From positions 62,001-126,000 of the forward strand of contig JAHLKF010000019.1 in assembly GCA_025558075.1 (NCBI GenBank): a DNA stretch of 64,000 nucleotides, given 5' to 3'. This document shows, piece by piece, positions 10,454 to 21,683 of the stretch (its first letter is position 1; each line of letters opens with the position of its first letter). This stretch comes from Gaertneriomyces semiglobifer (lineage: Eukaryota; Chytridiomycota; Chytridiomycetes; Spizellomycetales; Spizellomycetaceae). The notes under the pieces were generated by a model. That model searched no databases and was not told where the DNA came from. It worked only from the letters and a program-made list of their open reading frames with translations. The translations under genes were made by a program, and so were the position numbers.

Positions 10454-13400
10454 TTAATGTTTCCGAACACGCTGGCCTTTGGTGAGCTTCCTTTCGCTGT
10501 TCTTCTTCGCCGTGTAGAAGGCCACCGAATCCGGATCTTCTTGAGACATTCGTTCCATTTGGAGCTTATCAAATTTCTCACCAATATCCATGAGATCCTA
10601 GAGCACTTGTTTAATCTCTAATAAGCAGTGAACCTTATCTGAGACATTACCTCAATCTGGCCGTCCTCTCCTTCGTCGGCTATCTGCCCACCATATCGTT
10701 GCTCATACCACTGCTCGAACTCCGTCATGAGCTTCTGCCGACATTGATCGACCAGACGTGAACAATAATCAATATCGGAGCGCATCGACCCTAATTGATC
10801 ATAATGATCTCGATATTGCTGCCTCAGTTCTTTTAGCGTGCTGAGAAGGATGTATTCCTCCTCGTCTATTATCACATCTTCACTGGAACCCGCTGTCACT
10901 ACAACCACGTTAGCTGTCATGCTGGAGTGATGCTTGACGAGATTGTTTACCCGTAGTGGAGCGAGTCTGTCGTTTTCCCTCTATCTTGGTCTTATGCACG
11001 TCAATTTGGCGCTTCACCTCGTTGACTTGTTCAGCAAGCTCCTTCGCTTGCCTTTTCTTCTCTTTCAATATACCTATTTGCCAACTAGATTATTTTTTAT
11101 TGTTCGAAAGGGCACGAGTGCCCATGTCTTACCCTTGTTCTCTATCAAAATGCGGTTCATTTCTGACCCTTTTCCACGCTTGAAAGCCTCAAACTCATCT
11201 GCTCTGCTGGAAGGAGCAAGCGCTCGTTGCTTGGGGAGGGGTGGCAAAGCATGTAGGTTAGCCTGTTCAGGTGCGGTTGCGTGATCGCTCGGCTTTTGTG
11301 ACGAGGGTATTAATTGGTCCGCCCCTAGCGCCGGCTGCTAAGGGAGATAGATAAGTTTCGTACCACCATCCTATCAGGAAAAAGTACGTACCTCCCGTAG
11401 CAATTCCTCTGCTTCATTCGTAGTGGACGCCTGTACTAAAGATGTGAGCGACTGCGCTGGCGGGAGCGTGGTTGACGGTATTCGGCTCTTTCTCCGTTTG
11501 TCTTTGTTACCGGCACGAGCCCCAGCCATGCCACCTGCACGCCCACCGGAAGGTGCCTGCACCCACAAGTAAGTATCTTAATGTACCAGTTTCCAGTTTC
11601 CGCTAACACTTACCAAGCCAACACCAAAGCCCGTTCCCTCGAGTTCGCCGACGCCATCGTCCTTGTCTGCCTTCGACATTACCTTGACAAATCTATGAGA
11701 TCAAAGTCCCTGAAAATCAGGTATGTGTATGTATGGCACTCACTGCATGAGTGTCCACAGCTTCTTCTCTGGTCGCACTTGGTTGAAGTTTCAGTTGGCT
11801 ACGATGTATACGTTGCCAATCTTCGATTTCGCGTTCTTGCGCCTTATATAAGGCTCTAAACTGACTGAATAGCTCCTTTATTTGTCGTAGGCTCACAACC
11901 TGAAGATATACTTGAGCTACCAGTGGGAATCTGACACCCGAATCAAGCCTCACCTCTAACTCTTCTTCTTCATTCTGTAAGTATGCCTTTACTTGACGTT
12001 GCAATTCAAGTTTCTGAGCATCTGTAAACGGCTCGTGATGTACATGACTTCGGTTGGCTAACGTGTCATGCATTGACAGCTCTTGTTTCAGTTCTTTGAT
12101 TTCTCGTTCGTATTTTTTGATGAGGGCAAGTGGATCGTACTGAACATTTATCTCCGGCGTGGTAGTAACGCACATCATTCTAGTAGCAAAGCGCAAGGTT
12201 GAAATGGTTTCTTCGATGTAGTCCCGCTCACATCGAATGTTTGCAATCATCAAGGTGTTGCAATTTCCCCCAAGTGCATCCCTTAGAACGTTGGTCAACT
12301 TGGATTGCCGATAAGGTATGTGCCCACGACGCTTATCCGCAAGGGCAATGATGACTTGCTCTAAGAACGTCAGCGATTTGTTGATGTACATTGCTTCGCG
12401 CAACATGACGCCAGTTGTCTGCGTTTTGGACAACCTCTCGGATCCGGCCAGATCCACCAAGTTGAGTTTACTGTATAACACCTTCTCAGAAGATTCCAAG
12501 CGAGACCTGGACTCGACGTACATTGTGAATATGCAGTGTGAGCTACATACGACAACAGAGTCTGTTAAACAGCGACATACGTTCCGGACGACACCAACAG
12601 CGCTCACCGAGAGGAATTGCGATTCAGCTGATGTTCTGCAATTGATCTCACTGTCTCTCCTTCAAAGAGGTAACTAAGTGCTTCCTCTTCGCTGTTTGCG
12701 ATTTTCACAGCGAGCCCTTTAACTGAAGCACTGCCTGGACACCTAAAGCGCTCAACTATACGATGCGACGGCTAACAAGGGAACAGTGGGCCATAAAACT
12801 AACCATTTTTGTCTTCAATAACATGGAGATTTTCGCCTTTTAAACAGTCGGGCAAGTTACCCAGTAGGTCAATCATTTGTTCATTGTAGATTTCAATGTA
12901 ACTGATGCGGATGGTGTAAGAATATTGCGGTCTGTCGCTGATCTCGCGGAACATTTGCGCAATTGCTCTCGGTATAAGTCCGCGGTGCTTGTAGTTCTCT
13001 GTGGCTCCCGTCCTGGTTGACTAGCTTGTGAATCCCCATGTGTGCTGGATGCGCCGCCAGCGGTTTTCTTACATTGTGAATGTCTTTCCCGCTCCTGTCT
13101 GTCCGTAAGCCAGAATTGTTCCTATCATAATCTTTTGCTCAATTTTCGTGATCATGTTCGATGTATGAGGAGTAGTGTACCGTTGTAGCCTTCCAGCACA
13201 TTTTTCAGAATGTCCCTTACACATTCTTCGTAAACGGCTTCTTGGGAGACGTTGTGGAGAATGTTATCATATTGAAAGTCCCAATCCTCTTGTTGGTTAT
13301 TGATGTAGCCCCCTTCAGCATTCTTGGGTACATGTATGTTGACACTCTATGCAACCTCTTTCTGTCAATACATCTTCGGCAAAAGATTGTGTATGTCTCA

Positions 13401-13497
13401 CCTTCCCATCCTCCGAAAAGTTGATGATGTTCTGAGCATACTCTGATGTTGGGCGAGTTCGAATGACAACCTTGACATGTTTATTTCTATGCGACAT
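10454..13497 (-). CDS. KIF9: KIF9-type kinesin (axonemal)
   Basis: Kinesin-9 motor; Chlamydomonas KLP1 and animal KIF9 act on the central pair of motile flagella. Thirteen exons: 13402-13497, 13181-13346, 13073-13121, 12804-13012, 12608-12722, 11954-12542, 11744-11899, 11614-11682, 11392-11556, 11133-11337, 10951-11073, 10651-10892 and 10454-10597; 775 residues, close to human KIF9 (790). The motor (1-~335) keeps P-loop GQTGAGKT (94-101), switch I NRNSSRSH (207-214) and switch II LVDLAGSER (240-248), so it should be active. The middle carries KYEREIKELKQEL and VVSLRQIKELFSQFR. The C-terminal coiled-coil block with IIDEEEYILL and YCSRLVDQCRQKL is diagnostic for KIF9. The 54-nt intron 11900-11953 is in frame without a stop. 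This gene is strong evidence for a flagellated life stage. Confidence 0.93.
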
Positions 13498-13689
13498 CGT
13501 GGGCCTGCAAAAGATTATCATCCGCTTCGGACAAAAGTCATTTCAACATCTTCCTGAGAGGAAGTGTCTTGACGCGTTTCGGAGTTAGCTGACTCAGAAG
13601 TATGTTATCGATAGATTACGCTTTGCGCTCAAAACCATATTTTTTGGAAACCTTAGAGCAAATGCAATTGAGATACTGACTAAATCGTA

Positions 13690-14929
13690 ATGACCATGGG
13701 TAGCATGTCGGTTAAAGCGCTTGAGTTCTTCTCAGGTATTGGTGGAATGGTATGGGTTTGCTGCGGTGCCGTACTTTACTGATCGCTGACTTGCATCACA
13801 CAGCATTATGGCCTCGAATGGAGTGCAGTCGAAGGCGAAGTGGTTGCATCATTTGACATAAATCCAGTTGCCAACGAATGGTATTTAGTACCCTCCTTTT
13901 TGCTTTGCGATGTGGCCACTAACTTATTCATAGTTATAGGCACAATTTTGGGCGAGATCCTGTCCAAATTGGAATAGATAACCTTACAAAGAGGGCCATA
14001 GAAAAATATGAGGCCAACGCTTGGTTCATGAGCCCTCCATGCCAGCCGTACACTCGAAGTAGGTAGGATGTTTCAGGTGGGCCGATTCTGAGCTGGTCAA
14101 CTGATTTGCATGTTTAGCTGGTAAACAATTGGACGACGAGGATCCTCGAGCGGCTGGACTGCTTCACCTAATAGATCTACTGGGCCAAGTAGAGCGACCG
14201 CCACAATGGATTTTTCTTGAGAATGTGCTCAATTTTGAGAAGTCAAGAAGCCGAGATCGACTCACCAAACAACTACGGACTCTTGGATACGATTTTCAAG
14301 AGTGGCTTTTGACTCCACTTCAAATGGGTATACCAAATGATCGGCTCAGGTACTACCTAACGGCCAAACTGGTAGGAAGTTCGCCTGGTGGTGGGTATGA
14401 TGATGAACTTAGAACCTACTGGCCCTACTACAATCAAACCACCATGGCGACTGTCGCTGAGTTTTTGGAAGAAGGGGACGAGTTGACCGAGCAGTACAAG
14501 TTGCCAGAGATGTTTTATAAGAAGAAGCAGGCATTTAGCCAATATGCCGTTGTAAAAGCGTCCGCAATGCGAACTTCATGCTTCACCAAGGCGTATGGAC
14601 ATCATGGCCGAGGTGCAGGATCATATCTTCAGACGCGGGACGTCCCTGAGGGAGAAGACATATTGAACGATCCAATCAAAGCGGTGAAACTTTTGGGGAT
14701 TCGGTCATTTACTCCTAAAGAGATCGCACGTCTGCATGGGTTTCCCATCGACGACCGCGCGCCGAAGCCAACACATCAAGGTTTATCCGAACCTCACACT
14801 TTTAGTTTCCCACCAACATTAACGAACTTGCAAAGATGGCGTGTGCTAGGAAATAGTATGAACGTTAAGGTAGTAGGCGAGCTGATGCGGCACGTATTAT
14901 TCGCGTCCATAGAAAAGCAGCTAGAATAG
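13690..14929 (+). CDS. DNMT2/TRDMT1 tRNA-Asp cytosine-5 methyltransferase
   Basis: DNMT2 methylates C38 of tRNA-Asp rather than DNA. Four exons: 13690-13749, 13804-13880, 13940-14058 and 14118-14929; 355 residues. Motif I is LEFFSGIGGM, motif IV PPCQPYTR with the catalytic Cys, and motif VI LENV. The DNMT2-specific CFT box is CFTKAYG. Motif VIII lies near QMGIPNDRLRYY and the C-terminal motifs are ARLHGFP and LGNSMNVKVVGEL. All catalytic elements are present. Introns are 54-59 nt. The first in-frame ATG (13690) is followed by two more Met codons within six residues, so the exact start is open by a few residues. It is divergent from KIF9, with ~190 bp between starts. Confidence 0.93.
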
Positions 14930-15084
14930 TGGATAAGTTTGTTTCGGTTATATCAACGTCTTGTATACAATCTCGCATCATACGACTGCAAATGTTCAAG
15001 AATTATACGCATGCGTCATGAGTTTTCTAAATAATGCACACCGAGTCAATAACGATACCCCCAATTCCCAACATTTCGTCAAAC

Positions 15085-16932
15085 TTACTGAACCGCCAAC
15101 AGCGCCTGGTATCTGACATCAGGGTCCTGGTGGGTCATCAGCTGCATGACCTGCGTCTTGGCGCCCATCCCCTCTAAAGCCTTCTTGCCGTTCGGGTAAT
15201 ATTTGACGTACTGTCCAATGTCATGAGCAGCAACTGCTAGGACCACAGGAGAATCCGAAGTGGCAATTAACCGAGCGAGAGCCCTGCAAGAGCACACACG
15301 TCAGCAGGAATAACGCTGGCCAAATGACATGTCCAGTGCTCACCGCAACAGCGCAAAATCTTTTTCATTCAGCTTCGTAGCATTTTGTTTCCAAAATTGG
15401 TCGGAAAGATGCGGAGGAGACCACTCCAATTTACCGGACGCCACTTCAGACTCGTACTCATCCCAAGTGCTGAGCGTTGCTACACTCTTCGCCAGCTCCT
15501 CTTTCAAATACTCAATGTCCTCGGTGATATCGGAGTCGGACCACTTGCGGCCCGCAAGTGTCTCGCAAGTATTGAGCAGCTTGTTGCCGATCATAGCGGA
15601 CATGTTTTCTTGAGGAGCCATACTCAACATATTCTGTGCCGCCAATGTTATGCGTTGCCTAGATGGATATTGCGTCCTACCAGCTCACCCTAAAAGTCGA
15701 AAAGATCACTCTAACAACTTTCTCCTTGATTGCGCTCTTTGCAATATCTATAAACACAGGTACAACATCGTATTTTCTGATCACAATTAACCTTCAGTAC
15801 CGCAGCAGGAGAATGTAGTTCAGCACGATCCATACCTTTGAAGGTCAGCTGCAATCTCCTCGTCCAACGTTAGCAGCCACATCGCATAGATGACTTGATA
15901 TTGCATCTGTGCGTTGGGTGACGTTTTCTTCAGTATATCCACGAGGCTGATATGGAACACGTTACTAACGTAACCCATGTAGCCGCAAACCCTCCTGGTA
16001 CCTTTGTACTCCATTGGGAGTCTGGTAAAAAGTCAGCCTAAATTCTATCACGGATAATAGGCTCTGAAGGAGCTGAACCGCAATGTCGACAATTGCCGGG
16101 TTCTCATCCCGCAAGCGTCCCGTTATCCACATGGCAATCTCGGGCTTAACCTGAGGCTCCGGTGCATTCCTACAATTTCCATAAGTTGGTGACCATCATT
16201 CTGGACGCGTCAAACCAGACTCACATGCAGAGATAAGTGACAAGCTTCGCTGCCTTAAGCTGAGTGTACTCATCGTCTTTCGTAAGGAGCCTGGCTGATA
16301 TTATGAGCGAAATTCAAGAGCGGTGATACACATGCATCTCACTTCAAGAACGGAGAATATGGTAGCAATGGGTCGCGGTGTGAGAGAGAGTAAAACTTTT
16401 CCAGAGATTGTTTGTGCTCTGTGCGGCAAACGTTATCAGAGTGGAGAAACGGGCGACACGCACGAAAAACTTCGCGCACCTGCTAGTACGTCGTCAATAA
16501 GAACAAGTATGTTTTGAATCGTATCTGGGCGAGTCAATTTCGACAATAGCCGCAAGAAGAGATCGATATACTTCTCGCCTGACTACAAAGTGCAGTGTCA
16601 TGATGGAGATTCAACTGAAACGCCTAAAACCAGCCATGCCTCGTTGAGCGCTGCACCAGGAGACTTTTCAAACTGCCTTATTTGCGCGAGCTCCTCTTCA
16701 GTTATGATGGATCCTTTTTGGTAACCCTGAACCGGGGACGTATAGCGCCTGTTAGCACATGCGACGCGTACATGCACTTCGTTTGCATCGCTGAACGAAC
16801 CTCCCATGGAATGGATCTGGCGCGAATGGCGGCAGTCTTTTCTGTTAGATAGTTGTTGTGGGCAGTAAAGTACACCGGAGCCTCGATACTAACAGCGGCA
16901 GTATCATCCCCATCTTTTGCAGTCGTCGCCAT
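15085..16932 (-). CDS. VMA13: V-type proton ATPase subunit H
   Basis: The regulatory V1 subunit that couples V1 to Vo and activates the vacuolar proton pump; a HEAT/armadillo-repeat protein. Ten exons: 16801-16932, 16640-16726, 16480-16582, 16343-16418, 16225-16290, 16002-16169, 15836-15946, 15689-15776, 15344-15633 and 15085-15283; about 439 residues. Family signatures include RSIPWE|GYQKGSI, LVLIDDVLA, SHRDPLLPYSPFLK, QYQVIYAMWLL, WSDSDITEDIEYL, FWKQNATKLNEKD and AAHDIGQYVKYYPNGKK. The exon 2/3 junction is uncertain: a GC donor at GAG|GCATGG or a GT donor nine bases later (three extra residues). Other introns are 52-74 nt. It is divergent from eIF2B-alpha across 297 bp. Confidence 0.92.
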
Positions 16933-17229
16933 GTTGTCCGTCAGCGCCGCGCCGGTGGTTGTAGCAGCAATCTACCAAAGCTACGTTGCTTAATCTTTCG
17001 AGATCGATCTTATTCCTTGCCGTTGGCCACGCCTTGTTCTTGCAAAGGTGTAAAGTTCAAAGTCGATGACATCCTGTCCTTGCGAGAGACGCTTTCCCGC
17101 GTCGTGACTGGGACTAGGGTTATATTTGATGTTGAGAGAGTTGAAGAGCAAATGGCCAAATTCAAAGACGATCTACATTTCACGACGAGCGAGAATTGAC
17201 TAGGTAGAAGAACAGCGGAAGCGGGCATA

Positions 17230-18501
17230 ATGGTAGTCACAAAAGGTACATTGGATCAATCTAAAGTACTAGTTAACTCGCTAGAGGAGGCTCTTCTAAC
17301 CATTCGACATTTCTGATGCAGGCAATAGTTGGAGGCCGCAAGAACGGCTTGCACGGCTACAGGAGAAACATCGTGAGCTTTCTCTTACCGTTTTGGTCGT
17401 GATGGTATACTCCTCAGTTGTTACTTTCTCGGCAATGCATGTTTTCGATGTCCCTCATTTTAGACTACGTAGGCACTTCTCGAAATTATGAAGGAGAGCG
17501 ATGGTATGCAAGCTTCTATGAAGACCATCCTTCTGCTCCGTAATAGTTTAACTCACTTACACTTTAGCTTCATCAAACTTTGAGTTTGTTGAGCAGGCGA
17601 CAGCCGCAAGTCAAGCGTTTAAAGATTTAGACACAAAAAAGGCGTCGATGATCGCCGGTGCTGATCTTTTCTTGCATCCCATAAAAAACCACTCGCTACC
17701 CCAAGATTCTAGCACCGAGGATGTTTTCGAGGACTGGAAGCAAAGTGTTTTTGCATCTCTTGAGGACCGACTCAAGGAGTACCGAACATACAGAGAAAAG
17801 GCTGCCTTGACAGGCCTCGATTTCATCAAAGATGACGCTGTCATTCTTGTACACAGTTTTTCTCGAGCTGTCATGTTGCTGCTACAGAAGGCCGCCAAGT
17901 GCGACAGACGTCTGAGAGTATTTGTTACTGAAAGCAGACCGTCAGATGCCGGACAGAAGGCTGTACGAGAACTTCGCTCGCAGCAGGTTGCTGCAGAATT
18001 AATATTAGACTCCGCAGTCGGTTCCATCATCAACCGGGTGGATATGGTTCTCGTTGGTGCCGAAGGTGTTGTCCAGAACGGTGGAATCATCAATCAGATT
18101 GGCACATACCAGATAGCCGTTGTTGCCAAGGCGGCCAATAAGCCATTTTTCGCCGTTACAGAGGCGTACAAGTTTGTCCGCCTATTCCCGTTGAACCAAG
18201 CCGATTTGCCCATTCCAACCGCACCCTACTTCACGAGCATTGACACCAACTCCATAAAGGTTTTTATGCTTGGCCGTTTGGTTCACACCTGTCCCCAATT
18301 GACCTAGTGGCCATCTGGTATTACAGGCTAACAACCCGTCAATCGATTACACCCCACCGGAATATATATCGCTTTTGTTCACTAACATTGGCGTCCTTAG
18401 TCCCACTGGAGTCAGCGAAGAGCTAGGTGAGTTATACTTGCTTTATGTTTTATGACAATGCGTTCTGATTTGGCATCTCAGTCAAATTCTACATGTCTTG
18501 A
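17230..18501 (+). CDS. GCN3: Translation initiation factor eIF2B subunit alpha
   Basis: The regulatory subunit of the eIF2 guanine-nucleotide exchange factor, needed for its inhibition by phosphorylated eIF2. Six exons: 17230-17245, 17322-17404, 17473-17503, 17568-18259, 18327-18426 and 18482-18501; 313 residues, the usual size. The ATG is in a 16-nt first exon and the last exon has 20 nt. Key family segments are ILVHSFSRAVM, VFVTESRPSDAGQ, VLVGAEGVVQNGGIIN, AKAANKPFFAVTEAYKFV, RLFPLNQ, and the C-terminal SIDYTPPEYISLLFT with GVLSPTGVSEEL. Donor 18260 (AAG|GTTTTT) is weak, but its use restores the conserved C-terminus. The leader contains short upstream ORFs (see findings). Confidence 0.9.
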
Positions 18502-18779
18502 GGCATCGGAATCAATACGAATGCCTAATGCGGAAGAATGTGAATTAAAAGCCATCGAAGTGTCGGCCTTCAAGCCGATGCGTTAGCCCGCGAATGCTCG
18601 AGTAAACAACACCGGACGTTCCACCGCCTATCGTCTAGTAATCGGCTCCAAGCTGTGTCCTTCCTCAAGATCCTGGGCGACAAACAACCCCTCTTCATCC
18701 CCTTCAAACTCGTGCCTGTAACTCATTGTCGTGAGTATATCTATCTTCCCACCATTGACGTAACATCGCAACTGGTTCC

Positions 18780-20801
18780 CTACCAATTACTGCTTTGCCT
18801 TGGCACTTGAACTTTCCGATCGGACCTTCGCAATCGTTCCAGGAAAGCAATCTTGGGAAAGCGGTCTCGATGGTGAAACGCGCATAAAGCAATCCCCAGT
18901 AACATCAATATTAATAAGATGGCACCACTGAGATTGGGTGTGAGCTAAACGATGTTTGTCAAAGATGCGCTGTGCACTTACGCATAATATTGCCTGCGCT
19001 CGGAAGGCTCTTCTGATTGGTCATCCAACAATTCGGAAGCCAGTACTGGATCCTTCACCCCAATTGCTCGATGTATAACGTCCAAAGCTGCCATCGGCTG
19101 GTCAATGGGTACCATGTGACTGGCCTGATGAACCAGAACGAACGAAAGGTTCCGTGATGTTTGATAAGTGCCGGCTAGTTTTCCATCGATGTACCAGTTC
19201 CTGGCAGTCGTTTCCTGAGAAGATACACGTGAGAATTAGCCCATCATATGAAGCTTTCTTTGCGTTGACATGCACCTGAAAGCCCTTCTGACCACCCCAG
19301 TTCATATTCTGGATCATATCTCTGGTGCCGTACCAATTGCAGATCAAGTCCTGGTCCCCGCTAAACAGGGTAATGTTGATCTGCGAAAGGAGCTTTGGAA
19401 ATAGCGTATACGCTGGGGGGCTGGCATCATTGCTCAGTGCGGTGTAAACGCTTCCATCACATTCTTGCCAAGGTTTTCCGCGACCACCAGCATGTACAGC
19501 CTCGATTACTGAGGTGTTCAAAAGATAATTTGTCACATCGGCAAGGCCAGGGGGCCAGCTCATTCCGCATTGTTGATTCGGACCCGTATCGCGCAGGCGT
19601 ATGTCGTACACATTCAGGCAATACTTCCCGCCTTCCAACGACTGTGCGGTTATCTGGTCCAAGATTCTTTCACACGACAGAGAGCCATGGATTCTTTCCC
19701 CCTGTAGCAGTTCTGTTTGACATTTCTCCCATAGTTCTGTAGCTTGTTGCTATGGTTGACCAGATGATGGGTTAATTACTATTATGGATGATTCATTCAA
19801 CACAATGCTACAATGGCTTACCATGTATTTGCCAGACAGAAGCGAATGATCCCGACCAAAATCCAGATACGCGCGGTACTGACGCATCGGGTCAATCCAC
19901 CCATTGCCGATAATAAGACCTCGCAAATTTATTGCTGGCTAATGAACAGGTCACGCCATGTAGGAGGAGACAAAGAGTTGACTTCCATTGTTCGCACCTG
20001 AATACTTCCCCCGGAATTCCCGTCCAGAATTTCATTCGCGATGTAAGGTATGTATGTCCCAGCAAAGCTCTCGCCAGAGAAGTAGATCTGCCCACAATTT
20101 ATTAACCACCGTGTTGCAACCGGTTGTTTGCCATGATTGCCATGAACTTACCTCATTTCGCCGAAGATCAGGAAACGCGATGAATAGGTTATTCAGAAAT
20201 GCGACAAAGTCCTTTGCAATCTGCAGCACGGAAAATTGGGATAGATTCAGTGCACATAAAGCAGCAGGAACGAACCTCGCCCTGTGTACGAGCTAGTGTT
20301 GAATTCGTGACATAGCTAAATCCAGTCCCAACAGGCTGATCCACTATCCGCAAATAGTAAACGAGAGAGTACATCAAAGGAACGGCCAAATTTTGCATGC
20401 GTACCATAGAGCATATCAGCGTTCCTCCACCAACTCCACTCATTCACGCCTACAGTTTGGTTGCTGAAGACCCTAAATGGGCCATTCTCCAGAAACATGC
20501 CATCCATGCTAGAGCATCCAGGTCCTCCGTTGAGCCATATGACTAACTTGTCCTTCGGCTGCGTATTCTTTGCGCGAACCAGCCAGAAGAATAGCTGCCG
20601 GTCTGCCTGCTCGTCCACCGGCATATGGCCTGCGTACATCTTAAAGTTCTCCGCCACATCTGCCCTCATGTTGGGGATCTCAGGGACATAGTAATCGGCG
20701 GCGCAGAACTTGGCTGCCCAAGCGTCGAGAGGCCCGAACAGGAGGATCCCCGCATATAGGGCCCATACCATAGCCTTCATCCTACTGTGAATAAGCCCCA
20801 T
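18780..20801 (-). CDS. Kex1-like membrane serine carboxypeptidase
   Basis: Serine carboxypeptidase (peptidase family S10) of the late secretory pathway. Eight exons: 20405-20801, 20276-20343, 20152-20220, 19998-20087, 19822-19938, 19276-19749, 18982-19214 and 18780-18927; 531 residues. The N-terminus is a signal peptide (hydrophobic to about residue 29; a second Met at residue 8 is an alternative start). [10 protein letters not shown] forms the substrate site. The triad is Ser185 in GESFAGTY, an Asp in SGDQDLICN (~379-381) and His438 in SHMVPIDQP. Near the C-terminus a ~20-residue hydrophobic helix ([13 protein letters not shown]) is followed by a basic cytosolic tail, the type I topology of Kex1. 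N-glycosylation sequons are present. It converges on eIF2B-alpha. Confidence 0.92.
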
Positions 20802-21683
20802 TGCCTTCGCAGCTTTCCATCCGCTGGATCTGACGGAGCCCTTAAGACGAGTTGTAAAAAGGACAAGTAATATATCAGACAGTGACAGCGAGTTTCATCT
20901 TGTCTCGAAAACGCGAAACCGCGAGCCTATTTCTTCAACATTCAAATTATGATATTTACACCACCTTGAAGAGTGACAGACGTTCTTTAGGGATACCTCT
21001 AGTACTTGAGTTCACCCTGCGCAGCGTGCGACGGATTTGCTGCCTGTGATGTTCGTCATTCGTACCTCGAGGTTGCCCGATCAGCAGCTTGATATTCTAC
21101 AAATTTCCAAATGCGAGGCCACTTCGCCGTGCACTGCTACGTCCTATAGTTGCCCCATATGCTGTGTCTAACACCACACCAGTCCTCCATTTCCATATCT
21201 TCCCTCAAGTTTGCCATGCGATTCGTTGTTCATTCATTTGCCATTGCATTGGTCGAGGTCGCTTCTGATGGCTGGCGAAGAATGGTTTAACCTCTGCACA
21301 CGGTGGTATGTTCAGCTTAGTCTCCGCGAAAGTACATTAGGCAGCCCAAGAGCTCGTAGCATCTCTTGCGGCACTGCACGAATAGCATTTGACTGCAGAA
21401 CCCAGGCCGGCCAAGCAAAGTGCATGTTTGAACCGTCCCTCCAGCATGGCAACTTGCTGTTCAGAGTCATTCCGAGTCGAGGACAACAGTCAAATGCTAT
21501 ATGAACAGTGATATCTCCATAACCGCCGTCTGATGCACGGATTACTAACCGCCGATTACATTTTGTGCTGTTGGTCAGTAGCATAAACTCGTTTGTCAGA
21601 GCGTACACGCGTTCAGGTAAAAAGCGCTATAAAATTCTGGGTGCCCCATTGATGAACTTCAGTTGTTGAATCTAACCGGTGAA
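20802..21683. other. Divergent intergenic region
   Basis: About 880 bp between the starts of the carboxypeptidase and the Ufd1-like gene. No convincing coding frame. It contains a 14-bp perfect inverted repeat (annotated separately) and should hold both promoters. Confidence 0.5.
21382..21500. repeat. 14-bp perfect inverted repeat with 91-nt spacer
   Basis: The arm atagcatttgactg at 21382-21395 is matched exactly by its reverse complement at 21487-21500. The flanks and spacer do not extend the pairing. It lies ~185-300 bp upstream of the Ufd1-like ATG and could be a regulatory palindrome, a transcribed stem or chance. Confidence 0.5.

Noticed and set aside
16858..17199. 112-codon frame between VMA13 and eIF2B-alpha
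   Set aside because: It has no early ATG and overlaps VMA13 exon 1 antisense; only its last 15 codons have an ATG. Treated as leader sequence with uORFs.
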